Source: Hevea brasiliensis
Lineage: Eukaryota; Streptophyta; Magnoliopsida; Malpighiales; Euphorbiaceae
Assembly: GCF_030052815.1 (NCBI RefSeq)
Contig: NC_079497.1
Location: 17,498,258-17,562,257, forward strand
DNA: 64,000 nucleotides
Direction: 5' to 3'
Below, piece by piece: positions 36,624-49,349 of this stretch (its first letter is position 1; every line of letters starts with the position of its first letter). The position numbers were made by a program, and so were the translations under genes. The notes beneath the pieces were generated by a model. It had not been told where the DNA came from. It did not search any database and worked only from the letters and a program-made list of their open reading frames with translations.

Positions 36624-39600
36624 CTATGAGAGTGATTCAGTGAAGGGGATGTTGATATAAAGTTTCTGTAAAACTTCTAAAAACTTCCCAAACTGCTTGT
36701 CCAATTTGGCTTTTTGAAATCTCTAAGGAAAAGGTAGGGGAGGCTGGTATGGCTCTGGTAACTTCTTTTTCTTCCCTGCTTCCTCTTCCTGATCTTTCTT
36801 GGCTTCCCCCTCCTTGAAGAACTTGCTTGCTGAGCAATTTGATTCTCCAGCATCTTATTATGGGTAGCAAGTTGGTCCATTTTGGAAGTCAACTGTTTAA
36901 TCAATTCATTAAATTGTTGTTGAGCTGCTAGGAACCCTTCCATCATGAATTCCATAGTTATCTTCGGTTCAGGTTACTGAGGTTAAGGAGGCGGTGATGG
37001 CTGTGTAAATTTTTGGCCTTTGTTCTGAAATCTAGGGGGTGCTGGCGGTTTGTACCCCTATTGCTTATTTATTGGCTAGTTTTGCTGATTAGACCATGAG
37101 AAATTTGGGTGGTTCCTCCATCCAGGGTTATAAGTGTTTGAATATGGATTGTTAGGCTGCCTCTGGTTGAAGTTTCCTCCATTATTCACATAGTTCATCT
37201 GTTCTGTAGAGGGCTCATTAAAGCTGTTATATTCTGAATATCCTCCTCCATAGCTGTCCTCATATTGACTGTTTGTACCAACTGCATTGACTTGCATTCT
37301 GTCGAGTCTCTTTGTGAGCTGATCAAATTGAGCATTTATCATGCTTAGGGTATCCACTTCCAAGACCCCTACTATTCTCCTTACATTTCCTCTTTCATTT
37401 AACCACTCATAATTATGGTATGTAACCCTCTCTAAAAGTTCAAGTGCTTGTGTCACTGTTTTCTTCATTAGGTCACCTTCTACAACTGAATCAATTGTGT
37501 TCCTTGTAGAAGGTAGTAACCCATTATAGAAATTTTGCACTAGTAGCCAATCCTTTATGCCATGGTGTAGACATTCCCTCTGCATGTCTTTATATCTTTC
37601 CTATGCATCATAGAGTGATTCACCTTCTGTAACACCCCTAAGTTCGGTAGTGCGTTCTGCTGTTCCAGTGACCAGTGCTGTCCGGACAGCTAGGATGCCT
37701 AGAACCACACCTTGATATGAGAGAGGAGACATAAATAATGAAATACAAGAAAAGAAAATACAAGAAAAACAAAGGAAAAATCATAGCAAAGAAATGTAAC
37801 CGAATAAGTGAGCCGGGAAACCTAGCGATGGGTGACCACACCGGGAAGTCACGGCGTGGATCGTTGGATCTGCCTTTGCGGGGAACCCTGGAAAACATTT
37901 TTAGGACATAAATAGACCCTTATTGAAGTATAAATCTCATTAGAAAGATTAAAGAAAAATTAAATAATTAGTACGAAGAAAAGTGAGAAATCAAAAAACA
38001 GACAAAGCGGTATCTGAAAAATCGGAATGCCACCTGAACAGGGGCATTATGGTCATTTGACATCCCGAAGTGTCTTTTGACCTAAATTTCCATTAAAAAT
38101 AAATAATATTACACTTAGAAAATGAAATGAAAAATTAATTTGGTGGTACATAAAGTAAATAGCCAAAAATGGAGTGAAAAATGTGTAAATAACACATTTA
38201 AGCATTATTATATAATTAAATGAGTAAGTGGACCACTAAAGGATTAAATTAAACATAAAATGTGGCTGATGTAAGTCCACTAAACCCATCAGAATGTTCA
38301 TCTTCCTCATTTCATAAACATTGCCGAATTGAAGAAAATGGGAACCACCATGGCCATTTTTCATGCAAGCTCATCTAACCACTCATTTCACTTCTAATCA
38401 CTTGAGTTCCTTCATCAAAAATGGTCTACACATCACAAGGAAGATATTGATACCAAATTTGAGAAATTTGGTGAAGGTTTAGCAAGTTACAATCAAAGGT
38501 AAGTTTACATTTTTGAGAATTCCTTTGTTAAACTTTATGTTCATGTAATGGGTGTTAGTTTGGTGAAGGAAATTTTAAAGTTTAAATAGTTATTGAGATA
38601 GCCATTTTTGGACAGCCATGGGGTCACGCATTTAATGATTTATTATGCATATAATTGATGAGAAATAATGTTGATCTTGGTGATTTAATATCCTAGTGAA
38701 TTATTTCACATATATATGGTGATTTATGCACTTGGATGGGAATTGGTAAATTGTAGGGCACTTTGATGTTGAAGGACAATTTTCGGCAGCTTGGGAACAC
38801 TTGAGTAAATGTATGTATTCATGGAAGTGTAGGCAGAATATTGACCTAGAAGGATTGATGGATATGTATGTAGATTGATATTGTAAAGTGTATGTAAGAT
38901 TTGTAATGGTTAGGTGTGTATGTAATGGTACTTAGAATTTGTAAATGTGAATTATATTTGGTGTGTTGAGGGTAATTGTAATCTGCCCAAAGTAATGTTA
39001 ATGTAAAGTAGAATATGCTTTTGGTAATGTACCAAAACAGATTGGTAGGGAAGTGAACAAATTGCAAGGTAAATGTGTGTGATTGATATGTTTTAAGCAA
39101 AGTAACCAAGGGCAGTGTATATTTTAGCTAATAAGTTTAAATGTGTAACCTCAATTGGTATGAGACCAATTGGAGGTGGAACTAGGCACAAAATGTGCCA
39201 ACTTTCATTGAGAAAACATACCAAAATTCTGCTTGCAAGGTGACCTAAGAAAATGACCAATTCGGATTAGGTGCAATTAGGACCTGAAAAATGACCAATT
39301 GGGCAGCAGTGAGTGTTTAGGCCATAACTCACTCAAAACAGGTCCAATTGACCTGAAATTTTAACCATGAATAGTTAAGACCCATGCCTACAAGTCTTAT
39401 GAAGACACCAAAGCCCAGAAATGACCATAAGCAAGTCAAACAACTTGCACAAGTTCGGGTCCAAAAACTGGCCGAACCAGAGTTGACCAAATTGACCCAA
39501 AATTGACCTAATTTGATACCAATTGACCAGCAATAGTGTAATGACCATAACTTGGTCTGCTTAACTCGGATTGACCTAAAATTTTGCACCGCGGTCCATA

Positions 39601-40342
39601 AGACCTAGATCTACAAGTTTGTAGTTTCGACCGAGACCCGAAAACCGAGGAAACTAGGCCGTCCGGCCAGGTCAAACCAGTATCCCGGAATCCAGCAAGT
39701 TGCATTAAAATGCACTAAACAAGGAAACGAGTTTGGCAAAACGTACCAAACCTAAAACCCTATCGAATGTGACATATTAACGACACTAAAACCTAATTTA
39801 CCTAAAACGCAACGAGGGTCGGTATATTAGGTGATTAAGTGAATAATTGAGTTCAGTGCATTATTTACCAAACACCATCGATAGAGACAATTTAATTTGG
39901 TACTGAAACACTTCGGATTGTGTTTCTCAGTTAACAAGGACTCAGCAAAAGGGAAAGAAATACTGAGTGAGGACCAGGAGACAAATATCAGAGGTTTGTG
40001 CACAACAACTGTTTCTTTTGAATTATTTTCAATTGAAATAAATATTGACTATTTGTATATTATTGTTTTAAATTGTGGAAATGTGTTTGATGGACACTTA
40101 TTGATTGAAAAACATTGTGAATGGTTTGAAACTGTGAAAAATTATTTGAATGATATTGATGGATACTTATTGATTGAAAAGCACTGTAAATGGTTTTTGT
40201 GGAAATTGAAGTGAATTACGAATTGTGTTGCCAATTTGTGAATGAAATTATAACTTTGGAAATTTATTGGATTCTTACGGATCATTTGAATAAAATGTTT
40301 GGAATTGTTTTGACTCACAATTGGCATGACACTGATACTATA

Positions 40343-40510
40343 TTCCTCCTCCATTAATGGGGTGAGTGTGATTATTCCTCCCTCTTTGACTTATCAGTCT
40401 GGGGTGAGTATGATTATGTTCCTCCCTCTTTGACTTCCCAGTCTGAGGTGAGTATGGATGAGTACTCATTAGATAGCTAGCTTCCTCCCTCATTGATTTC
40501 GATTATTGGG
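40343..40510. repeat. Tandem array in S5, unit about 55-60 bp
   Basis: Three to four units built on TTCCTCCCTCTTTGACTT and GGGGTGAGTATGATTA. Degenerate at the right end. Confidence 0.75.
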
Positions 40511-40570
40511 GTGAGTATGTCTTGTCGTGGTGTACAACACGGCATATATGGAAAAATTTGTGTCATGACC

Positions 40571-40862
40571 TAAATTGTGTTATTGATTGGCAACATTGTA
40601 TTGTTCAGTTATTTGATCAATTGTGTTATTGATTTGCAAAACGATATTATTCAGTTATTTGATCAATTGTGTTATTGATTTGCAAAACGATATTATTAAT
40701 ATATTTGAGTGAATTTTGTTATTGATTTGCAAAACGATATTATTCAGTTATTTGATCGAATTGTGTTATTGATTTGCAAAAAGGTATTATTCAGTTATTT
40801 GATCAAATTGTGCATGAATTGGCAATACGGTATTCTTAAACTATTTGACTAAATTGTGTTAT
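40571..40862. repeat. Tandem array in S5, unit about 51 bp
   Basis: About six units built on ATTGTGTTATTGATTTGC and AAAACGATATTATTCAG. The middle units are nearly identical, pointing to recent local expansion. Confidence 0.85.
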
Positions 40863-42194
40863 TATGAATTTTGATAAATTGTGAATTGGAGTTTAAATTC
40901 CTTATGACATTCATTGTCTTGAATTTAACTATGGTTTTAAGTATCCACTATTGATATGATTTATGAATTGTGAATTAAAATTGTATTTGGTTAATGTTGT
41001 ACTGCTGAGACATTGTCTCAATGATAGCTTTATTCTTTATCGCAGTAGAGAGACAGACAGGCGTGCAGACTAGGCCGCTAATACATCCGATGAGGGATTA
41101 CAGTATAATGAGTATACCAATATTTTGCATTTTGTACTGTAATATATGACACTGTATGTACATTTTGTTTTTGGTTTTGAGCAGTTGTAAATTCAAATTG
41201 TACCTTGAAGTTGTAAATTTATTATGAGTTATTTGACTTATAAAAATTGTATTATATTTCCTTATCTCAGACTTTGAAAAATTTCTATGGAATTGAGTTG
41301 AGAAATGTGTTGTATTGAGAAAAATGTTGGAGTTGAGATTTGGAAAATAATTGAAGTGCTTTTTACAGGTTTTTCTGAAGAACTGTTTTGTCCAAAATAC
41401 AAATGGCAACTTGCCAAAATTTTTACAGATATTCCAAATAAATCAAATGAGTTAGTTGTTTCACTTCAGTTCACCAAAGTCCTTAACACCTGTAAATAGT
41501 GCTCACCACTGTAAAAGAAGTAAGAAAAGTTTTTAAAATCCCTTGTAGTGTATTTAATGGGCTATCAGTAGACGGAGTTGGTAATTCATCAGGTATACTA
41601 CGGGATCATGTCATGCCTTACAGAGGGGTAGGGTGTGACACCTTCCTTTTTTCTGAAGGTGTTAAGCTCAAGTCTCAGTCTTGCAGTCTTTGCAGGTGGA
41701 AAATACCTTGCTAGAAAAGCTTGTGAGAGGTTTTCCCAAGTGGTGAACGTTCCAGCTGGTTGAGAAAGTAACCACTTCCTTGCTTTGTCTAGAATGGAGA
41801 ATGGAAATGCTCTGAGTTTTATGGCTTGATCAAACACTCCATTCATCTTAAATGTGTCACAAAGGGCAAGAAAGCACTGGAGGTGATAATGTGGATCTTC
41901 TATTGGTGAACCCGCAAACTGGGTTTGTTGAATCATTTGTAGCCATGCTGGTTTTAATTCAAAGTTGCTGGCTTCCACTGTGGGTCTAGTGACACTGGAT
42001 TGAAATCCTTGGACAAATGGAGCTCCGTAGCCTCTCAAGAGTCTTGGTTTGTCATTATTATCGGCTATGGTTGGAATTTCAGGATCTTCTTGATCGTGCT
42101 CTTGATGTTTCCTTTCCCTCCTGATGGCTCTCAGAGTTCTGTCTATCTCCGGATCACAGTCCAAAATTTCTTCTTCTGGCCTTGTTCTGGTCAT

Positions 42195-42316
42195 ATACCA
42201 GATCAGGCACCTGAGAGAAAAGAAAAGAAATAAAACAAATCAAATAGAATTAGATAATAAATATAATTGCTTAAATCAGCTAAATTGCCTATCGCTCGAC
42301 ATTACTAAAGCCAAAA
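42195..42316 (-). other. Athila leader between primer site and gag
   Basis: Short leader, AT-rich, without a frame. Typical Athila leaders are longer, so the start of gag may lie closer to the primer site than the ATG used here or the leader is shortened. Confidence 0.5.
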
Positions 42317-42334
42317 TCCCCGGCAACGGTGCCA
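42317..42334 (-). other. Athila primer binding site (Asp tRNA)
   Basis: In sense orientation TGGCACCGTTGCCGGGGA, one base off the complement of the 3' end of plant tRNA-Asp (TGGCGCCGTTGCCGGGGA), which is the known Athila/Tat primer. Six bases separate it from the 5' LTR end. It is a primer site and not part of a tRNA gene. Confidence 0.9.
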
Positions 42335-42886
42335 AAAACTTGTTTACTGGTTTTACAACCCTGCAAGTGCACGGATCAGTAACAAGTAATAAAGTGATGA
42401 GTAAAGTATCATTTCCATGAGGAATTTGATTAGTAAGTACCAATCTGCACAGTAATTTTGACTGCTTAGGCTATCGAATAATGAAGGAACGAAAGCTGTC
42501 TATTTTAAACATTAAAATGATAAACTTAAAATGAAGTAATCTATTTTGGAACAATTCCAAAATTAAGATTTCACACTTGAATCTTACTATGGATGTTATC
42601 TTGTTTATTTACTGGATTGAGAATCATTTGCCTTGGTGGAAATTAGTCCTAAGGTATCCTAAGTCATCTCTCAAGGCACCTAGGGTGTATTCTAATTAAC
42701 TTAAACCCGACTTTCGTAGCGATCAAATTAATTAAAATCCTTTAAGATCTTTGACTAATTTTGAAATTCCACAAAGGTATCAGCCTATGTCTAGGTCAGA
42801 ATTCCTAGGTTCAAGATCTTGATTTTCTAATATTAATCTTCACCTTTCAGTCTTTCAATTAATATATACAATCAGTACTAAGTGGG

Positions 42887-45800
42887 TGTAACACCCTTAT
42901 ATGCATAGCCTGGTATATTTCACTGTTCTAGTGATCGGTGTCGGTCCGAACAATTAAGGAGATTAGAATCACATCTAAGACACCTAGATAAGCCCTGAAT
43001 ATAAATAATTAATAATTGCCAGATAGTTAAGTATAAATAAGAAAAACAAAACACAAAAGGTTAAATGAGCCGGGAGTCACAACGATGGGTGACCTTCCCG
43101 AAAAGTGACTGTGAGGTCAGTCTTAACTCGAATTTTGAACGGAAAAATGTGACGTCGCGATTCTTAGGACTATTGCGAACACAGTGGAAAAGAGAAAATC
43201 ACAGAAAAGAATTGTTAAGTAGGTCAAATAATTATGTCAGGGATCCGGAAGAAATATCAAATAACTTGCAAACCGGATTAACCCAGCGAGGGGCAATTTG
43301 GTCAATTTATCCCTAGAGCTGACTCCTGACCTAACTGTCCAATAAAATCAGAGAAAAGAAAATTTTGAAATTGGGAATTAAATTAAAGAACTAATAGAAA
43401 AATAAATGCAAAAGAAATAAAAAAAAAAGAAATAGTTTATTACATCACCTTACATCACTATTATGACATCATAAATAATTTTAATTTTTCCCATCAATTT
43501 TGATCAAGTCAAAAACACTTAAAAAAGACATAAAAACAAGAAAATGAAAGAAAATTCACTCTTTCTCTCCCTCACGAAGTCGGCCGAATGCCCTCTTCCC
43601 CTCACCACCATTGATGGCCATCATTGATGAAGGAATCAAGCTTGCATAACTTGATTCTAGCTTTCCCAATTGAACCCTAAACCCTAAAAAGCTTCTAATC
43701 TACAATAGAGAAGGAGATGGAAGAGGAAAAAGAAAGCAGAAGGTGAAGGACATTTGGTGATTGAATTTCAAGTTTGAGGTTAGTAGTTGAATTGAAAATT
43801 TGTATTTAATACTTATGCTTTTAGTTCAATTCACTTAGATTTTAACTTAAAATTTAAAGAAAACAATTGTTGGGGGATTAATTGGAGTTTCGGTCAGCCT
43901 ATGTGAGGGTTGGAATTGAATGATTGTGAAGTAATTGATTGGTTGTTTAGGTTGTATTAAGTATATAGACATTGAATATGCATTTTGGTTTCATTAGATT
44001 TTAAACTTATGTAATTAGGGTTCTTGAGCATGTGAAAAATTTGGGAAAAATTTAAGAATTGGTCAATTGATGTAATTGACCTTACTTGAGTTGAAAAATG
44101 GTCAATTGTGACCATTTGTAGTGTGTGTGAATTGCTAGAACCAAGTTACAATTTGGATTGGTTAGTGATCAGATTTTGGCAGCTTGCCCTAGGTCCCTTT
44201 CAGGGACCAAAACTAAAAATTTACTAACCCAATTGGTATAAAGCTAATTGGGAATGAAAATAGACATATAATAGACCATTTTTCATTTAGAAATCTTGCC
44301 AAGAAAATGACCATAACTTAATAAACAATTAGGTCAAACTCGGGTGTAGTATACTGCCACTGTACCAAAATGACCAAATGAACAGTGTTTGTTTATTTGG
44401 CCATAACTTGAGCTATACAAGTCCAAATGACCTGATTTTTGTGGCATTGGAAAGGTATAACATAGCACTACAACTTTCATGTAGAATACCAACCCAAATT
44501 CTACCCATAACCCAGTCGTTTTGCCACCCAAATTTAGTGACCCAAAACTGCCAAAACCAAATGAAGTGCCCAGAAATTCTGGGTAGACTCCAGACAGCCC
44601 TGTTTAAATGGTCATAACTTAGGCTACAAAACTCCAAATGGAGTGATTCAAAAAGGGAAATAAATTTAAGATAATAAGGAATAAGTTTTATGAAGAATAC
44701 TTTGCCAAATTCTAATAGCAATATGATCAATGGAACAGTACAAAACAGGACACCAAATCTGGAAAATTTGAAATTATGCCTAGGAAACCTAAAAATCTAA
44801 GGAGCAACTAAAACCAACAAAATTGGTAAAAAAAAATGTGGTATGTGAGTGAAATTGAAATCCCCATACCTATTAAGCATAAGAAAGTCAACAATTTGAC
44901 TTGAATAGTGTCATAAATAGTAAACTCGAAAGGCAAAATTTTAAGAACATTAATTTAAGCATATTAGGACTCGAAATAAGTAATTGTGAAATTCTTTAAT
45001 GGATTTATGATAAATTGTGATACTGAAACACTGTAAAATAGTGTGTTTCGGTTGAAAGGAATATCGGGAAAGAACTCGAGATGTCGAGTCAAGGCCTAGA
45101 AGCGACTCGCACGAGGTTTGTGCACAACATAAAATATTTTTTAAATTTCCTTTTCAAAGTGTATGAAATGAATTGTGATTTATTTATATTGCAAAATGGT
45201 GATTGAAATGTATATTATGCTATTGATCTAAATTGTTAAAAATTTAATTTCATGTGTGTTAATTGTCAATAAATGTTTGAAAAATTATTGAGATAGTTTT
45301 GAAACCATAGTGTCAAGACCATATATTTGAATGTCTAGCTAGCATGACTAGTGGGAGGAATTAATTTTGAATTTTGATTCCCTCTCAGGCTGAAGTGTTG
45401 AGGTGTGTGCCAGTAGAGGAAGAAATTGAATTGGTACCCGTAGATTGATCTAGCTAGCCTTGTGATTCCTCATAAGCCTTCAGCTATTGAAATGAACATT
45501 GTTTTGATGGCATGATATAACTGTGTGTTTTTATGAAATCTGTTTTGAGACTTCCTAAATGAGATTGTTTGGACTAAAAATTTATAAATTATGTTTTGTA
45601 TCTGTTTTTCATGTTTAGTACCTTATTTGAATAAATGTGATTTGAATTATGCATAAAATTTTATTTTAGTATATTGTGCACACTGAGTCATAGTACTCAG
45701 CGATAGCTTTTTATTGTTGTCGCAGATAAAGAGACTGGTAGAGTAGTTGAGTGAGCTACTAAGGACTGCTGTGCTACTTTTGGATATTTTATCGGATATA

Positions 45801-46404
45801 AATTTTATACCCTGATTGTATATATTTATTTTGATATATGTAACTATATGTACATGTGTAAAATGGTCTTGAGCAGATTGTACAGATTTTGTAATAATAT
45901 TATTCTGGACTTCCTGATGTAACTTTTGGACTGATGAATGTAAATTGAATTTTCTTTAATACAATGAGTATGACATTAATTAGTACTAATTTTGGAAATA
46001 ATTGAATTGAAATTTTGAGTATGAATTATTTATTAGAAATATGGAGTTTGGGGAAAATTTGTGTTGATTGAGTTGAAATTGTAGTTGATTTTGGTTGAAG
46101 TGTTATATTGGAAGTATTTTCAACAAGTAAAATTTTTTGGTTTTTCTCAAATACAGCCGGTACTCTGTCGAAATTTTTCCAAAATTTACGGAAAAATAAA
46201 AATGGATAAAAATTTTAACTAGTTTTTAAACTTCAATTAAATGTTTTTAATACCTGCTAGAAAAGCTCACCTCTTTCAAAAAGTAAGAAAATTGTTTTAA
46301 AATCCCTTGTAGTGTATTTAATAAGTTATCAGTAGACGGAGTCGGTAATTCATTAGATATACTACGGGATCATGTTATGCCTTACATAGGGGTAAGGTGT
46401 AACA
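42887..46404 (+). mobile_element. S6: solo LTR in the Athila 5' LTR
   Basis: TGTAACACCC to AAGGTGTAACA, 3518 bp, with exact GTGGG copies (42882-42886 and 46405-46409). The uninterrupted Athila 3' LTR shows the empty site, which proves the insertion boundary independently. Antisense frames at 44334-44531 and 44413-44730 match those in the other copies. Confidence 0.94.
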
Positions 46405-46944
46405 GTGGGTACCGGCACATAGCATGCATTAAGATCACAAGAAATTAAATCAAGGAACAAATCTGAAATCCAATAAATAAAACTTAATATTTATCCATAA
46501 CAATGATTATAAGCATTACTCTCCCAATTCCAGAATATGAAAACTACTCACTCATGAGTTCAGCAAACATCATAATAAAAAGGTAAAGACAGTAAAAAGA
46601 AATCATATAGAAGAAATAAAACAATAAAAATCTGTTTAAGAAGATGGAATGAAGGAACCGAAGAGAGTTTGCAGCTTTGATCTTGTGGAACTTCAGCTGA
46701 AAAACTCCTCTTGATACTGATATTCTTCTCCTCAAGATGGCTGAAGAGAGTGCAGAATGCGAGTCTCTTTAAAACTCCTAAAAAAGGTGCTATCAAAAGA
46801 TCCTCCCTCTTTGGATGTTTTCTCTTTCTATTTATAATAGCTGTTATAGGGTTAGGTCATTTTGAGTCCCAAAAGCCTTAGGAGTTTGATTTGAATGTGT
46901 AAACAAGAGTGGGAATTTAGGTTTGAAAATTGGCTGCCGCATGG

Positions 46945-47252
46945 TACACGGCCCGTGTGTCACTACACGGCCCAGGGCTATGTAACTTATTGGAGTGGAA
47001 TTGCGGAGTCTTGCATTGGCACAGAGACATACACGGGTCTGCCCTGGCTACACGGGCCTAGTTACACGGGCCGTGTACTTTTGTTCTCAGAAAGTTCTTC
47101 AACCTTGTGCCTGGCAGAGACTTACACGGGTCCCAGCAGATTACATTGGTCCAATTACACGACCCATGTACTTTTATTTCTCCATTGGCTCTCTAACTTT
47201 CGTCTGGCACAAGGTTACACGAGTCTGTGGCTTGGCTTACATGCCCGTGTAC
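46945..47252. repeat. Cluster of CACGGGCCGTG-type motifs in the 5' LTR
   Basis: Counterpart of 18427-18735. The first unit here is the more regular TACACGGCCCGTGTG, where the other LTR has CGGCCTGTGTG. Differences between the two clusters are mostly C/T or G/A. Confidence 0.8.
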
Positions 47253-47489
47253 TTTGTATCAGTAGAAATTCTGAGTCTTTTGACTTCTCCAAGCTCTCCT
47301 TTTGCACTCACATACTCTGGGGCTTCACCCAAACACCTGAAATGATGTAGAAAACATAGAATTAAGCGCTTGATAATAGAAATTATAAAAACTAATGAAA
47401 TCAACTACTATGCATGAGATTACTTACCTAAATGCTATGAGATAGTATACAATTGAGCTTAAAAACATCTATACAATTCAAGTGTATCA

Positions 47490-49289
47490 GCGTGATAGAG
47501 ACAGTAAAGGGATATAAGTTCCTGACATGATAGTCAGATTAAGAAAGAGAGTAGCACTAAAGAATAAAATAATCAAGTTCTACTTTGGGTAAGATAAAAG
47601 AGATGAATGAGGATATAAGGTCAAAAATAGCCAAAAATAGGACAAGGTTAAGAAGATTAAAGTGTTATATAAGGTATATAAAGTGCCATCCTGAGCAAGG
47701 TAAACAGGATGAACTGAAAGGCAATATTAGAAAACCTAGAACGAGGATACATGAGTGAGGATAGCTATCAAGATCTAGAATTCAGAAGTGTAGGACTTAG
47801 AGTAGGTCATGGTTTGGGCAATATCAGGAGCCAAAACATGGCGTTCAGAGTTGCAGGATATGGATCAAACTCTGTCTATTCCTATTTCCAAGATGGAGTA
47901 GGTAGCAATGGGATAAGTCCATTTAGACTTATAACAGTATGAGGAAAGTTAGTTGAGGAATGCAACCAGAGTTAGTAAAAGTTATAAGATGTGCAATGGT
48001 GTCTTGAACTGTCCTATTAGGCAAATGAGTGAATTAATAAGTAGTAAGTTTAAGTAAACCTAATGGTTCAAATAGGCATAACGAACAAAAAGGATGGTGG
48101 AAAATGGCACATAGGCTCAGGACCTGAGTAGAGGTGGTGAGATAGCAATTATCGGGTCTGCGATGACAAAACGACAGAATGAGATAAAGCAGAAAGAGAT
48201 ATGCATAAGTGACAGTCACAAGTCATTGAGAAATACAAGGATAAGAGTTATGATAGTAAGCATGATCGGAATCCATTTTGGAAGAGTTTATTAGTGAGAG
48301 GTATCTTCTTGAATACAGTAAAATATAGGGATGCAAAAGAGTTAAGGTAGGCATAAAAAGGTAGAAATGGAGTACAAGTGGAGATAGAAAATCTTAAGAT
48401 GATATATTAGGCAAATCGGTCGTACAATAAAAGGATTGCTGTAATTGATATCTTATGTAGAGATGATGAAATTTCAAGGAGAAAACCAAGAGACATGAAT
48501 GGTGTGTTGATGTTAGTAGGAGGAGATTTCTCCTTCTCTTCAAGTATAGATCGTACCTTTGGCTCTAAAAGTCTACATAAGCAAGGGAAATAATGTTATG
48601 ATGACCTAGTATTTAAGAACCTGATAGGCACCAGTCTGTACATATTCTTTTTAAAAGAAAATGATGGTAATCGTGTACCTAATGTTATGTATGAAAGAAC
48701 GATCAGAGTAGTGACCAGAATTAAATCGAGTTAGTCACCAGGGCTCGCAACCCTTCTGAACTCTAAGCTAGAGGAAGAACTAGTTGTGAATAAGTTTTAG
48801 TGGATGAAATTATTGCTGATGAGTAACTTTAAAGTTGAAGCCTGGAGAGCCGTGGGCAGTATGTGTGGTTGTATTAAGGAGAATGAACACGTGAAGTATC
48901 TTGACCGAAATTATAGCCTAGCACACATTTCCTATAGCCATGTTAGTTCAGCTGCAACTTATGGTTTCAAGGGCTCCTATCTAACTATGATGTGCAATTT
49001 TCTGCAAAGGGTAGTAGGGAATGATAATGTTCTAATGGTTAAATTAGGAAAGGAGACATAAAAAGAATTTTCTATGGTCAATTACAAGTGTTACATAATG
49101 TGAAAGATGTGCTAATAGGAGCCAATCGTAAGATTAGAATCCCAGAAGTAATGGAACTAAGTTAAAATAGATGTTGGGATGGATATCCTTGAAGGAAAGG
49201 CATAAGGGTGAGAGAGAACAAAGGTTAAAGAATAAGTACAATAAGTTGGAAAGATATCAACACTAGCAGAAACAGAAAAAAAAAAAAAA

Positions 49290-49349
<60 letters not shown>

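Larger units (their letters stand above)
37628..41640 (+). mobile_element. S5: solo LTR in Athila gag
   Basis: TGTAACACCCC to GGGTGTGACA, 4013 bp, the longest copy, flanked by exact CCTTC copies (37623-37627 and 41641-41645). Its right end shares ATCAGTAGACGGAGT and ACTACGGGATCATG with S6. It carries two local tandem arrays near its 3' end that explain part of its extra length. Confidence 0.93.
36637..42194 (-). pseudogene. Athila gag, split by solo LTR S5
   Basis: Capsid-type protein. The N-terminal part (41641-42194) starts MTRTRPEEEI and has ASNFELKPAWLQM, GSPIEDPHYHLQCFL and KARKWLLSQPAGT, the retrotransposon gag core. It is cut at FRKKEG by S5. Right after S5 the sense strand reads GESLYDA, then a stop in place of Trp, then ERYKDMQRECLHHG and FYNGL (37076-37585). 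The C-terminal part (36637-36955) has a likely coiled coil around FNELIKQLTSKMDQL and a basic tail. Exact CCTTC duplication supports the junction. Confidence 0.92.
17355..47489 (-). mobile_element. Athila-like Ty3/gypsy retrotransposon with five nested solo LTRs
   Basis: Limits TGTTTGCTGG on the left and GTGTATCA on the right, with flanks GTGTG (17350-17354) and GCGTG (47490-47494), a 5-bp duplication with one transition. On the minus strand the order is 5' LTR, Asp-tRNA primer site, gag, protease, RT, RNase H, integrase, ORF-1/env-position gene, purine tract, 3' LTR. Total 30.1 kb; without S2-S6 about 12.4 kb, normal for Athila. Each S insertion can be removed at its duplication and the interrupted reading resumes, for example across S3, S4 and S5 in pol and gag. 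All genes carry stops or frameshifts. Confidence 0.93.
42341..47489 (-). repeat. Athila 5' LTR, split by S6
   Basis: Two halves, 42341-42886 and 46405-47489, match the 3' LTR at 17355-18971 in order. The join lies at the GTGGG duplication of S6, where the 3' LTR reads GAGTGGGTACCAACACATAG. TG...CA ends kept. Confidence 0.93.

Noticed and set aside
40571..40862. Possible CRISPR-like array of regular repeats
   Set aside because: Units adjoin without unique spacers, and the context is a plant LTR; it is a simple tandem repeat.
42317..42334. tRNA-Asp-like 3' end
   Set aside because: Only the 18-bp primer site is present, next to an LTR; no cloverleaf surrounds it.
48804..49061. 85-codon plus-strand frame as a possible gene
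   Set aside because: Lies in decayed G1 pol, shows no domain, and has no supporting promoter or neighbour.
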